Assembly (NCBI RefSeq): GCF_004212635.1
Contig: NZ_PSRT01000010.1
Location: forward strand, 33,703 to 97,702
Reading direction: 5' to 3'
Length of the DNA: 64,000 nucleotides
Source of the DNA: Bradyrhizobium genosp. SA-3
GTDB lineage: Bacteria > Pseudomonadota > Alphaproteobacteria > Rhizobiales > Xanthobacteraceae
Both the position numbers and the translations under genes were made by a program. The notes beneath the pieces were generated by a model. That model was not told where the DNA came from. It searched no databases and was given only the letters and a program-made list of their open reading frames with translations. Positions 9,160 through 17,344 of the stretch are shown here, piece after piece; position 1 is the stretch's first letter, and each line of letters starts with the position of its first letter.

Positions 9160-9371
9160 GGGGAGCACCAGCCCAGGATTGATCTCGCCGGAACCAACCG
9201 AAGGCGATCCACCTGGTTCCAATTCGCTGGGCAGCGGACGCTGTTTTGCTGAAGCCAACGCCTCCAGCGCCCGGCGCGCCGTCGTGCTCGTCGGCGCGGG
9301 TCTTGTCGCAGCCGGTGTCGGTGGGGCATCGCTGCGCGCATTCTCGCTACGCGGTGCGCGCCACGCGTCGG

Positions 9372-11318
9372 CTAAATCTCGAGCTCCGTGCCGAACTCCA
9401 CCACTTGCTTGGTCGGCACGCCGAAGAACGCGGCGGAGCGTTCTGCGTTGCGCTGGAGGAAGGCGAACACGCCTTCGCGCCAGACCCACATGCCCGGAAT
9501 GTCCTCGCTCGGGATGATGGTCTCGCGGCCGACGTAGTAGGTGATGTCGGAGAGGTCGATGCCGGGCAGCTTGCCCTGGCGGCAAGTGAGCTTCAGTCCC
9601 TCATAGATCGTGGGGTTCTGCATGAAGCCATAATGCAGGATCACGCGGGTGATGCCGGGGATGATGTCGATGATCTCGGCGCGTTCGTCGTCGGGAATGT
9701 GCGGCGATTCCTCGATCAGCACGGTGACCAGCAGCACGCGTTCGTGCAGCACGCGGTTGTGCTTGACGAACTGGGTCAGCGCCAGTGGCACGCCGCGCGG
9801 CGCGGAGGCCAGGAACACGGCGGTCCCGGGCAGCCTGGCGCGGCATTTATTGATGGCGGTCTCGATCAGATCCTCCTCGGGCTGGCGCAGCCGCGCGCGG
9901 GCCGCCTCGACCAGCTTCACGCCGGCGCGCCAAGTCAGCATCAGGAACGCGACGAGGCCGGCGAGCAGCAGCGGAAACCAGCCGCCCTCGAACAATTTTA
10001 TCGAATTGGCCGAGAAGAAGATCACGTCGATCACGAAGAAGGCGCCGTTCACGGCAACCACGAGCCAGGGTGAATAGCCCCATTGGATCGCCACCAGGGC
10101 TGCGAGCAGCGTGGTGATCGCCATCAGCAGCGACACCGCGATGCCGTAGGCGCCGGCGAGCGCGTCCGACGTGCCGAAGCTCAGGACCGCTCCCAGCGTC
10201 GCGGCGGCGAGCAGCCAGTTCACCAGCGGCACGTAGATCTGTCCGATCGCAGCGCTCGTAGTGTGACGGATCAGCATGCGCGGCAGGAAGCCGAGCTGGA
10301 TCGATTGCTGGGTCAGCGAGAACACGCCGGAGATGATCGCCTGTGAAGCGATCACGGTGGCGACCGCCGAGAATGCGACGAGCGGATAGTGCAGGGCGTC
10401 GGGGCAGAGCTGGAAGAACGGGTTCTCGATCATGGCGGGATCGGTGATCAGGAGCGCGGCCTGGCCGAAATAGTTCAGCACCAGTGCGGGCAAGCAGACC
10501 GCGAACCAGGCGAGCCGGATCGGGAAGCGGCCGAAATGCCCCATGTCGGCATACATGGCTTCGCCCCCGGTCACGGCGAGGAAGGCGGCGCCGAGAATTC
10601 CGAAGGAGACATGGAAATCCTGGTGGATCAGGAAGTCGAAAGCATAGAACGGGCTCAGCGCCGCCAGCACCGTCGGCGCCTTGACGATGCCGTGGATGCC
10701 GAGCGCGGCAAGCACGACGAACCAGGTCAGCATCACCGGGCCGAAGATACGGCCGATGAAGCCGGTGCCCTGCTTCTGCATCATGAACAGGCCGATCAGG
10801 ATGGCGATGGTCACGGGCACGACGACGGGCGCAAGCGAGGGGGCGTCGACCTTGAGGCCCTCGATGGCGCTGAGCACGGAGATCGCGGGTGTGATCGCGC
10901 CGTCGCCGTAGAGCAGGGCGGCGCCGACGAGGCCGACGACCAGCAGATGCGCCCGCCAGGTGCCGGGCTGGGCGTTGCGGGCATGCAGCAACGCCAGCAG
11001 CGCGACGATGCCGCCTTCGCCGCGATTGTCCGCGCGCAGGATCAGCAGCGCGTATTTCAGCGAGATGATCAGCAGCAGCGCCCAGAGGATCAGCGAGGCA
11101 ACCCCCAGGACAGCATCATGACTTAATGTGCCGCCATGGGCAGCCGCCTTGGCGGCTTCCTTCAGGGCATAGAGGGGGCTGGTGCCGATATCGCCATAGA
11201 CCACCCCGAGGGCGCCCATGGTCATGGCAAGCGGCAGCGGATCGGGATGGTGGCCGGAAGCGACTGCGGGCGTACTGGACAATGGCGACCCCCGATGGAA
11301 ACGCGCCCGGCGGGCCAT
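9372..11318 (-). CDS. kup: Low-affinity potassium transporter Kup
   Basis: A KUP/HAK/KT potassium uptake system protein of 648 residues, with about twelve membrane helices followed by a cytoplasmic C-terminal domain of about 150 residues. The signature MGALGVVYGDIGTSPLYAL lies near residues 33-51, and LLYGDGAITPAISVLSA and TGGEAMYADMGHFGRFPIR follow at family positions. The ATG at 11318 is chosen; a TTG fifteen codons upstream also keeps the frame, and neither start has a strong Shine-Dalgarno. It lies 213 bases upstream of the acyltransferase unit on the same strand, so cotranscription is possible but not obvious. Confidence 0.94.
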   Translation of the reverse strand: MARRARFHRGSPLSSTPAVASGHHPDPLPLAMTMGALGVVYGDIGTSPLYALKEAAKAAAHGGTLSHDAVLGVASLILWALLLIISLKYALLILRADNRGEGGIVALLALLHARNAQPGTWRAHLLVVGLVGAALLYGDGAITPAISVLSAIEGLKVDAPSLAPVVVPVTIAILIGLFMMQKQGTGFIGRIFGPVMLTWFVVLAALGIHGIVKAPTVLAALSPFYAFDFLIHQDFHVSFGILGAAFLAVTGGEAMYADMGHFGRFPIRLAWFAVCLPALVLNYFGQAALLITDPAMIENPFFQLCPDALHYPLVAFSAVATVIASQAIISGVFSLTQQSIQLGFLPRMLIRHTTSAAIGQIYVPLVNWLLAAATLGAVLSFGTSDALAGAYGIAVSLLMAITTLLAALVAIQWGYSPWLVVAVNGAFFVIDVIFFSANSIKLFEGGWFPLLLAGLVAFLMLTWRAGVKLVEAARARLRQPEEDLIETAINKCRARLPGTAVFLASAPRGVPLALTQFVKHNRVLHERVLLVTVLIEESPHIPDDERAEIIDIIPGITRVILHYGFMQNPTIYEGLKLTCRQGKLPGIDLSDITYYVGRETIIPSEDIPGMWVWREGVFAFLQRNAERSAAFFGVPTKQVVEFGTELEI

Positions 11319-11424
11319 TCCGACGGGCGCGAGCGTCACGCAGTCTGCGACGAGACGTCGCAAATATCCACGGGGTTGTGTTGGGTCTGTAGCGGACTAG
11401 CTGACGTGAAACTGACAGATCCGG

Positions 11425-11682
11425 CTACGGGGTCCGATCGGCGGTCACGAGGCGCGCCTCACGGACATTGGCCTTGGTGCCGGCGCGGCGCAGGCACGAG
11501 GCTTCGAAGTTCGGCCAGGCCTGCTGCGAGCAGTCCTTGCCGCTGCTGCGGATGTCGAGCCGGTCGCTCTTGGCCAGCGGCTGCGGCACGCTGGCTTCGA
11601 CGGTCGGGGCGAAGCCGGGCAGCAGGGTGAGGGCGGCAGCAACACATGCAGAGATGGCGATCGCCGAAAGAGCCTTGATCAT
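11425..11682 (-). CDS. Small secreted protein, unknown function
   Basis: An 85-residue protein with a clear signal peptide (MIKALSAIAISACVAAALTL). The short mature part contains LDIRSSGKDCSQQAWPNFEASC, two cysteines that could form a disulphide in the periplasm. Proteins with this CSQQAWPNFEASCLR pattern are common small secreted proteins of Bradyrhizobium, from family memory. AGGGGA precedes the ATG by seven bases. It stands alone; its upstream region contains the TTTCGT-type inverted repeat at 11810-11840. Function unknown. Confidence 0.8.
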   Translation of the reverse strand: MIKALSAIAISACVAAALTLLPGFAPTVEASVPQPLAKSDRLDIRSSGKDCSQQAWPNFEASCLRRAGTKANVREARLVTADRTP

Positions 11683-11809
11683 TGACAGTCCCCTGTGATG
11701 CGGCCGCTGCGCCTTGTGTGCGGCCCGTCATTCGTTGGCTGGATAAGTAACGATGGCCAGTTTCCAGACGTCTTCGCCGGAGCGGGAAATGGTTTCGTTG
11801 CTGCGCCCT

Positions 11810-11840
11810 TTGTTTCGTGGCCGCCCTCAGGACGAAACAA
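11810..11840. promoter_or_regulatory. Inverted repeat TTGTTTCGT ... ACGAAACAA
   Basis: A perfect 9-bp inverted repeat with a 13-base spacer lies between the leftward small secreted protein and coaD. A third GTTTCGTTG copy sits at about 11792-11800. It could be an operator or just a hairpin; no T-tract follows. Confidence 0.35.
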
Positions 11841-11930
11841 TTCGGGGGGATTCCGACATGGTTTTGCGGAAAAACCGCCAGGGAACCCGCCCGGCTTGCC
11901 GGGCCGGGCCGGGCGCGGTAGGAGGAGACC

Positions 11931-12425
11931 ATGCCGCGCATCGCCTTCTATCCCGGTTCCTTCGACCCCATCACCAACGGCCATCTGGACGTGGTCCGGC
12001 ACAGCGTGTCGCTGTGCGACAGGCTGGTGGTCGCGATCGGGGTCCACCCCGGCAAGAAGCCGCTGTTCTCGACCGAGGAGCGGCTGAAGATGCTGCACGA
12101 CGTCTGCGGGCCGGTGGCGGCCCAGGCCGGCTGCGTGTTCGAAGCCGTGACCTTTGACGATCTGTCGGTCACCTCGGCGCGCAAGCACGGCGCGACCATC
12201 ATGATCCGGGGGCTGCGCGACGGCAGCGACCTCGATTACGAGATGCAGCTTGCCGGCATGAACGAGGCCATGGCGCCGGAGGTGCATACGGTCTTCCTGC
12301 CGGCCTCTCCCATGGTTCGCCCGATCACCGCCACTTTGGTGCGCCAGATCGCCGGCATGGGCGGAGACGTCTCGGCCTTCGTCCCGCCGCTGGTTGCGGC
12401 ACAGCTCAAGGCAAAATTCGCCTGA
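11931..12425 (+). CDS. coaD: Phosphopantetheine adenylyltransferase
   Basis: CoaD transfers AMP from ATP to 4'-phosphopantetheine, the penultimate step of coenzyme A synthesis. The 164-residue length is normal. The nucleotidyltransferase start [16 protein letters not shown] contains the TNGH form of the (H/T)xGH motif, and [15 protein letters not shown] is the conserved substrate-binding loop. The ATG follows a strong GGAGGAG. It is 40 bases upstream of ppiA on the same strand and probably begins the coaD-ppiA-orf-ppiB run. Confidence 0.97.
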   Translation: MPRIAFYPGSFDPITNGHLDVVRHSVSLCDRLVVAIGVHPGKKPLFSTEERLKMLHDVCGPVAAQAGCVFEAVTFDDLSVTSARKHGATIMIRGLRDGSDLDYEMQLAGMNEAMAPEVHTVFLPASPMVRPITATLVRQIAGMGGDVSAFVPPLVAAQLKAKFA

Positions 12426-12465
12426 TAACGGCGCGCTTCCTCATTTCTTCTGATCCGGAGTTGTC

Positions 12466-13029
12466 ATGATCCGAATTCTCGCAGTTCTTGCCGCGCTTGT
12501 GTTCGCGGTGCCGGCGGTGGCGCAGCAATTGCCGGCGAATCTCGACAAGGCCAACGCCGTCGTCATCGACAGCACCAAGGGCCGCATCGTCATCAAGCTC
12601 AGGACCGACATCGCGCCCCAGCACGCCGAGCGCATCAAGCAGCTTGCGCGTGAGGGCTTCTACAACAACGTGCCGTTTCACCGCGTGATGGACGGCTTCA
12701 TGGCGCAGACAGGCGATGGCCAGAACGGCAACGGCACCGGCGGCTCGAAATATCCGAACCTGAAGCAGGAATTCTCCAAGGTGCACTTTGCACGCGGCAT
12801 CGTCGGGATGGCGCGGCGCGGTGACAGCGTCGACAGCGCCAACTCGCAGTTCTTCATCATGTTCGCCGACGGCGGCAGCCTCGATAACCAGTACACGGTG
12901 ATCGGCGAGGTCGTGCAGGGCATGGACGTCGTCGACAAGCTGAAGAAGGCACCGCCCGGCTCGGCCGGCGGCACCGTCACTGATCCCGACAAGATGGTGA
13001 AGGTGCAGGTCGCATCCGACATCAAGTAG
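12466..13029 (+). CDS. ppiA: Periplasmic peptidyl-prolyl cis-trans isomerase (cyclophilin)
   Basis: A cyclophilin-type isomerase of 187 residues with a signal peptide (MIRILAVLAALVFAVPAVAQ), placing it in the periplasm where it assists folding of exported proteins. Core cyclophilin motifs are present: FHRVMDGFMAQTGDG carries the catalytic Arg and Phe, and SANSQFFIMFADGG forms the pocket. It is followed after eight bases by a small periplasmic gene and then by the cytoplasmic paralog ppiB. The pair of secreted and cytoplasmic cyclophilins in tandem indicates local duplication. Confidence 0.95.
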   Translation: MIRILAVLAALVFAVPAVAQQLPANLDKANAVVIDSTKGRIVIKLRTDIAPQHAERIKQLAREGFYNNVPFHRVMDGFMAQTGDGQNGNGTGGSKYPNLKQEFSKVHFARGIVGMARRGDSVDSANSQFFIMFADGGSLDNQYTVIGEVVQGMDVVDKLKKAPPGSAGGTVTDPDKMVKVQVASDIK

Positions 13030-13037
13030 GAGAGGAC

Positions 13038-13448
13038 GTGGCGCGCCGCGGTGGCAAGCTCCTGCTGGTTGCCGCGATGCTGCTGCTCGGCATCTCCAGT
13101 GCGGCCGCCGAAAACGCGCAGGTCAACACCATCCAGGACATTTTCCGGCATCTGCGCACCTGCTGGAAGCCGCCGCCGCCGGCCAAGGCGCGCCCACTCG
13201 ACATTACCGTCGTCGTGAGCTTTAACCGGGCCGGAAACATTCTGGGCCATCCGAGGATTACCTATGAATCCGCGGAGGCCTCCGACAATGACCGGCTGCA
13301 ATACCGGATCGCGGTGATGGAAACGTTGCAACGCTGCACGCCGGTGCCGTTTACCGATGCAATGGCTGGCGCTGCTGCGGGGCGTCCATTCGCGATCCAG
13401 TTCCGCACCCGGAAGACTTCACCCCCAACGCAAGAGAGACGAGCATGA
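13038..13448 (+). CDS. Small periplasmic protein between ppiA and ppiB
   Basis: A 136-residue protein with a signal peptide (RRGGKLLLVAAMLLLGISSA). The mature part, IFRHLRTCWKPPPPAKARPLDI...VVVSFNRAGNILG...ALQ-type strands, recalls the TonB/TolA C-terminal fold (a cysteine-containing pair C53 and C105, proline run, then Phe-Asn-Arg-Ala-Gly strand). I infer an envelope protein of TonB-C-like fold; it is not a confident family assignment. It starts with GTG at 13038 after GGAGAGGA, and its stop overlaps the ppiB start (ATGA), so it is translationally coupled to ppiB. Confidence 0.8.
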   Translation: MARRGGKLLLVAAMLLLGISSAAAENAQVNTIQDIFRHLRTCWKPPPPAKARPLDITVVVSFNRAGNILGHPRITYESAEASDNDRLQYRIAVMETLQRCTPVPFTDAMAGAAAGRPFAIQFRTRKTSPPTQERRA

Positions 13449-13909
13449 GCGTCACCGAAAACACCCTGATCCTCGAGACCACGCAGGGCCCCGTCACCAT
13501 CGAGATGCGGCCTGATCTGGCGCCCGGCCATGTCGCGCGCATCAAGGAGCTGGTCCGCGAGGGCTTTTACGACGGTATCGTGTTCCATCGCGTGATCGAC
13601 GGCTTCATGGCGCAGACCGGCTGCCCGCAGGGCACCGGCACCGGCGGCTCCGGCAAGAAGCTGAAGGCCGAGTTCAACAAGGAGCCGCATGTGCGCGGCA
13701 CCGCCTCGATGGCGCGCGCCGCCAACCCCGACTCCGGCGACAGCCAGTTCTTCATCTGCTTCGACGACGCCCGCTTCCTCGACAACCAGTACACCGTCTG
13801 GGGCAAGGTCACCGAGGGCATGGAGAACGTCGACAAGATCAAGCGCGGCGAGCCGGTGCAGAACCCCGACAAGATCGTCAAGGCGCGGATGGCGGCGGAC
13901 AAGGAATAA
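13445..13909 (+). CDS. ppiB: Cytoplasmic peptidyl-prolyl cis-trans isomerase (cyclophilin)
   Basis: A 154-residue cyclophilin without a signal peptide. It has VFHRVIDGFMAQTGCPQGTG and DSGDSQFFICFDDARFLDNQYTVWG, the conserved active-site segments. It catalyses proline isomerisation in cytoplasmic proteins. It is the shorter sibling of ppiA. Its start overlaps the upstream gene by four bases. A long inverted repeat (13919-14026) follows the stop and separates it from queA. Confidence 0.95.
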   Translation: MSVTENTLILETTQGPVTIEMRPDLAPGHVARIKELVREGFYDGIVFHRVIDGFMAQTGCPQGTGTGGSGKKLKAEFNKEPHVRGTASMARAANPDSGDSQFFICFDDARFLDNQYTVWGKVTEGMENVDKIKRGEPVQNPDKIVKARMAADKE

Positions 13910-13918
13910 GCCTTCGAC

Positions 13919-14026
13919 CCTCATCCTGAGGAGCGCGGAACGCGCGTCTCGAAGGATGAAGGCCCCGCTGCTGCAGCTCGGCCTTCATGGTTCGAGACGG
14001 CGCTAACGCGCCTCCTCACCATGAGG
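13919..14026. repeat. Paired inverted intergenic repeat (CCTCATCCTGAGGAG family)
   Basis: Two copies of a unit of about 46 bases (13919-13964 and 13980-14026) face each other. Both read CCTCAT..TGAGGAG..CGTCTCGAA..ATGAAGGCC in their own orientation. Each copy can fold alone, because the CC/GG differences are compensated within a copy. It is a widespread bradyrhizobial palindromic element. Confidence 0.8.
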
Positions 14027-14053
14027 GTTTGGCTTTGCCGCGCCCGGCCCGAC

Positions 14054-15127
14054 ATGCGCACCGACCTCTTCGATTTCGACCTGCCGCCCGAGCGCATCGC
14101 GTTGCGCCCGGCGAGCCCGCGCGACTCCGCGAAGATGCTGGTCGTAGAGAACGGCGCGTTGCGCGATCAGACCATCTCTGACCTGCCGCAATGGCTGAAG
14201 CCGGGCGACCAGGTCGTCGTCAACGACACCAAGGTGATCGCGGCGCAGCTGAGGGGGCGTCGCATCGGTCGCGAGACCGAGCCGAAGATCGAGGCGACGC
14301 TGATCAAGCGCCTTGACGGCTCGCGCTGGCAGGCGCTGGTGAAGCCGGCCAAGAAGCTCACAGCCGGCGACCGCATCCGCTTCGGCAATGAAGGCAAGGT
14401 CTGCCTGCTCGGCCATCTCGACGCCGAGGTCGAGGCCAAGGGCAGTGAAGGCGAGGTGACGCTGTCGTTCTCGTTCCACGGTCCCGCGCTCGACCAGGCC
14501 ATCACCGATCTCGGCAGCCCGCCGCTGCCGCCCTACATCGCCTCCAAGCGCACGCCTGACGACCAGGATCTCGCCGACTACCAGACCATGTTCGCGGCGA
14601 ACGAAGGCGCCGTCGCCGCGCCGACGGCCGGGCTGCATTTCACCCCGGCACTGGAGCAGGCGCTGCGTGACCGCGGCGTCGGCATTAACCGCCTCACGCT
14701 GCATGTCGGGGCAGGGACCTTCCTGCCGGTCAAGGTGGACGATACCGAAGGCCACAAGATGCACCCCGAGTGGGGCACGATCTCGGCTGAGACGGCCGAG
14801 CAGCTCAACGCCGCGCGCAAGAGCGGCGGCCGCATCATCGCCGTCGGCACCACGTCACTCCGGCTGCTGGAAAGCGCCGCCGCGGAGGACGGCAGCATCC
14901 AGCCGTTCGCCGCCGAGACGTCGATCTTCATCACCCCCGGCTATCGCTTCCGCGCAGTCGACATCCTGCTGACCAATTTCCATTTGCCGAAGTCGACGCT
15001 GTTCATGCTGGTGTCGGCGTTCTCTGGCCTGGAGACGATGAAGCAGGCCTATGCGCACGCCATCGCGGCTGGTTATCGATTTTATTCGTACGGGGATGCG
15101 TGCTTGCTGTTTCGAGCAGGGCCGTAG
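14054..15127 (+). CDS. queA: S-adenosylmethionine:tRNA ribosyltransferase-isomerase
   Basis: QueA transfers and isomerises the ribosyl part of SAM onto preQ1-tRNA to make epoxyqueuosine, a late step of queuosine synthesis at position 34 of GUN tRNAs. The 357-residue protein begins [20 protein letters not shown] and has the family blocks [35 protein letters not shown] and [18 protein letters not shown] use the ATG at 14054; an earlier in-frame ATG at 14021 lies inside the repeat. The stop codon is supplied by the start of the next palindromic repeat (15123). The partner enzyme tgt is 4.5 kb away. Confidence 0.96.
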   Translation: MRTDLFDFDLPPERIALRPASPRDSAKMLVVENGALRDQTISDLPQWLKPGDQVVVNDTKVIAAQLRGRRIGRETEPKIEATLIKRLDGSRWQALVKPAKKLTAGDRIRFGNEGKVCLLGHLDAEVEAKGSEGEVTLSFSFHGPALDQAITDLGSPPLPPYIASKRTPDDQDLADYQTMFAANEGAVAAPTAGLHFTPALEQALRDRGVGINRLTLHVGAGTFLPVKVDDTEGHKMHPEWGTISAETAEQLNAARKSGGRIIAVGTTSLRLLESAAAEDGSIQPFAAETSIFITPGYRFRAVDILLTNFHLPKSTLFMLVSAFSGLETMKQAYAHAIAAGYRFYSYGDACLLFRAGP

Positions 15128-15217
15128 GGTGGGCAAAGCGAAGCGTGCCCACCATCTTTCCTGATTGCGCGAGGGAAGTGGTGGGCACGGCGCTTGCGCG
15201 CCTTTGCCCACCCTACG
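15123..15217. repeat. Palindromic repeat (CGTAGGGTGGGCAAAG family)
   Basis: CGTAGGGTGGGCAAAG at 15123-15138 is matched by its exact complement at 15202-15217. An inner GTGCCCACCA / TGGTGGGCAC pair extends the stem. It overlaps the queA stop codon and ends 8 bases before the asd stop. This is a common bradyrhizobial intergenic palindrome and probably serves as a shared 3' hairpin. Confidence 0.8.
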
Positions 15218-15224
15218 ATACCGG

Positions 15225-16250
15225 TTACGCCATCACCCGCTGCGGCAAGAGTTCGGCGATCTGCACGGCGTTGAGCGCCGCGCCCTTGAGCAGCTGATCC
15301 GCCGCAACGAACATCGAGATCGAATGCCCTGAGGGATCGCTGAGATCCTTGCGGATGCGGCCGACCAGGACGTCGTCCTGACCCGAGGCGTCGATCGGCA
15401 TCGGGAAGTAGTTCTTGGCGCGATCATCGACCACCTTGACGCCGGGCGCCTGCGCCATGATGGCGCGGACCTGGTCCTCGCTGATCGGCTTCTCGCATTC
15501 GAAGGTGATGGCCTCGCAATGGGCGCGCAGCACCGGCACGCGCACGCAGGTGACGCCGACTGCGATGGTTTCGTCCTCGAAAATCTTGCGGGTCTCCTTG
15601 ATGACCTTGGTCTCCTCGTCGTTGTAGCCGGTGTCAGGATCGACCGCCGTGTTGTGGTTGAAGAGGTTGAAGGCGTAGGGGTGCGGCATCACCCTGGGCG
15701 TATAGACCTGCCCGTTGAGATTGGCGCGGGTGGATTCGACGAGCTCCTCCATCGCCGCGGCGCCGGCGCCGGAGGCCGCCTGATAGGTCGAGATGATGAC
15801 GCGCTTGATGCGGTTCTTCTGGTGGATCGGCCACAGCGGCACCAGCGCGGTGATCGCGGCGCAGTTCGGGTTGGCGATGATGCCCTTGTGATCGCGGATA
15901 CGGTTCGCGTTGATCTCGGGGATCACTAGCGGCACGTTCGGGTCCATGCGGAAGGCGGAAGAGTTGTCGACCACGACCGCGCCGGCTTTGACCGCGATCG
16001 GCGCGAACTTCTTCGAGATGCTGCCGCCGGCGGAGAACAGGGCGATGTCGACGCCCTCGAAGGCTCGCTCGGTCAATTCCTCGATGACGACCTCTTGCCC
16101 GCGGAACGACACCGTCTTGCCGGCCGAGCGGGCGCTCGCCAGCGCCTTGAGCTTACCGGTGCGAAAGCCGCGCTTGTCCATGGTGGCGATGAATTCGGCG
16201 CCCACCGCACCGGTGACGCCGACAATCGCGACGACGGGATCGTTACTCAC
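15225..16250 (-). CDS. asd: Aspartate-semialdehyde dehydrogenase
   Basis: Asd reduces aspartyl phosphate to aspartate semialdehyde, the branch point to lysine/diaminopimelate, threonine, methionine and isoleucine. The protein has 341 residues. The NADP-binding GVTGAVGAEF lies at 11-20, the catalytic Cys130 in ANPNCAAI, and the base His244 in LRAHCEAI. I choose GTG at 16250 because GGAGG lies five bases upstream and the protein then begins MSNDPVVAIVG; an ATG four codons earlier contains that GGAGG itself. Upstream is a Thr-rich leader peptide and a terminator (16283-16416), indicating transcription attenuation. Confidence 0.96.
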   Translation of the reverse strand: MSNDPVVAIVGVTGAVGAEFIATMDKRGFRTGKLKALASARSAGKTVSFRGQEVVIEELTERAFEGVDIALFSAGGSISKKFAPIAVKAGAVVVDNSSAFRMDPNVPLVIPEINANRIRDHKGIIANPNCAAITALVPLWPIHQKNRIKRVIISTYQAASGAGAAAMEELVESTRANLNGQVYTPRVMPHPYAFNLFNHNTAVDPDTGYNDEETKVIKETRKIFEDETIAVGVTCVRVPVLRAHCEAITFECEKPISEDQVRAIMAQAPGVKVVDDRAKNYFPMPIDASGQDDVLVGRIRKDLSDPSGHSISMFVAADQLLKGAALNAVQIAELLPQRVMA

Positions 16251-16282
16251 TTTGTCCTCCATTACATTGGGAATTAGGCAAC

Positions 16283-16314
16283 AAAAAAGCCCCGGACCAT
16301 CGAGGGCGGGGCTT
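16283..16314 (-). terminator. Leader terminator (attenuator) upstream of asd
   Basis: On the minus strand AAGCCCCG - 12 bases - CGGGGCTT is followed by a T-tract (16288 down to 16283 reads TTTTTT). It lies inside the asd leader, 33 bases before the asd start and 30 bases after the leader-peptide stop. This is the position expected of an attenuator rather than of a gene end. Confidence 0.75.
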
Positions 16315-16344
16315 CGGTAGAGCTGATGCGTTTAAGTCGACGAC

Positions 16345-16416
16345 CTACGCGCGCACGCCTCCCCGGGCCCCGAAGGCCGTGGTGGTTTTGGTCGTGCGTT
16401 TCGTAGTCGTGAACAT
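16345..16416 (-). CDS. Threonine-rich leader peptide of asd
   Basis: A 23-codon frame whose first 13 residues read MFTTTKRTTKTTT: eight threonine codons (ACG, ACT, ACG, ACG, ACC, ACC, ACC, ACG) in an 11-codon stretch. It ends with TAG, and an intrinsic terminator follows before asd. ACGACC within the Thr codons (16395-16390) can pair with GGTCGT just after the stop (16345-16340). CGGGGC later in the peptide (16372-16367) can pair with the GCCCCG arm of the terminator. This matches the classic ribosome-stalling attenuator, sensing charged tRNA-Thr for an aspartate-family gene. A weak point is that no clear Shine-Dalgarno precedes the ATG. Confidence 0.7.
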   Translation of the reverse strand: MFTTTKRTTKTTTAFGARGGVRA

Positions 16417-16488
16417 GGGGGCGACTTATGCGGGAGAGTCTTGCAGCCGTCAATGGCTTTTCGCCCTGGTTGGTGCCGGGGCCTGTCG

Positions 16489-17091
16489 CTATTTGGCCCG
16501 TGCGCCCGGCGGCTCCAGGATGACCTCCTTGAGGTCGTCGCCGCTGATCACGACAATCGCGAAATTGAGCCGGCCGCGTTCGCGCACCAGCCCGCCGCTG
16601 ATCGCCTTGCCCGAGGCCGCGCGTTCGGCGACGCGCACGGCATCCGCGAGGCGATGCCTGATCGCACCGAGCGCTGCGAGGTTGCTGCGGTCATCGAGGT
16701 CGAGCTCGGTGAGGGGGAGGGCGGCTTCGCCGCCGACGAGCTCACCGGTCGAAGCATTGATGGTGTGGCGCCAGATCCGGTCGTTGTGCAGGGTCTTCAC
16801 GCGGTAGACCGGCACACCGGAGGCTCCGTCAAAACTCACATCCGCCGTCGTGGCGCCGGCGTGCCGGCCTTCCGCGATTGCCATGGCCTGGCTGATCGAG
16901 ATCGACGAGCTGCGAAAGCGCTCGATCTCGCGGCTGACTGCCTGGCGGTCCGCGTCGGCATCACTATCTGTGTCGCTGTGAAGCGCGGTCGGCGTGCCCG
17001 CGGTCACGATCGCCTGTGCCGGTGCGGCGAGGAGCAGCGCGGGCAAGGCGATCGCAAGCAGTTGCGAGGTCCATCGTTTGGCTGTCGTCAT
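16489..17091 (-). CDS. Secreted PepSY-domain protein
   Basis: A 200-residue protein with a signal peptide (MTTAKRWTSQLLAIALPALLLAAPAQA). It has a PepSY-like segment ISISQAMAIAEGRHAGATTADVSFDGASGVPVYRVKT (about residues 63-100, quoted in part), followed by a second alpha/beta stretch ending DDLKEVILEPPGAR. PepSY domains occur in envelope proteins and protease propeptides, often as inhibitors. The segment SDTDSDADADRQ is an acidic linker. GAGGG precedes the ATG by eight bases. A palindromic TetR-type operator (17265-17283) lies 174 bases upstream and matches the one before the patatin-tetR genes, so this gene is a likely regulon member. Confidence 0.8.
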   Translation of the reverse strand: MTTAKRWTSQLLAIALPALLLAAPAQAIVTAGTPTALHSDTDSDADADRQAVSREIERFRSSSISISQAMAIAEGRHAGATTADVSFDGASGVPVYRVKTLHNDRIWRHTINASTGELVGGEAALPLTELDLDDRSNLAALGAIRHRLADAVRVAERAASGKAISGGLVRERGRLNFAIVVISGDDLKEVILEPPGARAK

Positions 17092-17264
17092 GCTCGAAAC
17101 CCTCGGGCCAGCGAGTGTGCCGGATGATCGTAAAGAATTCGCGGCCGACCTTGGGCATCGGTCGGCCGCGGAACGCCGAACCGGGCTGTACCCGACGCGA
17201 CGATCGAAGCGGTACGGACCTCTTTGGGGCTGGTGAATAAAGCGGTCCGTCTCGCCTGGTAACT

Positions 17265-17283
17265 AAACCATACCGTATCGTTT
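17265..17283. promoter_or_regulatory. TetR-type operator, copy 1
   Basis: AAACCATACCGTATCGTTT is a 19-base palindrome around a central C with one mismatch. It lies upstream of the leftward PepSY gene and downstream of tetR. The right half plus flank (GTATCGTTTTGTTT) recurs exactly at 19481-19494. Confidence 0.65.
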
Positions 17284-17344
17284 TGTTTTGGTCAATGGCA
17301 GGGCCGTGCTTCCCTGGGGGATAGATCGCGCGCTCACGGAATTG

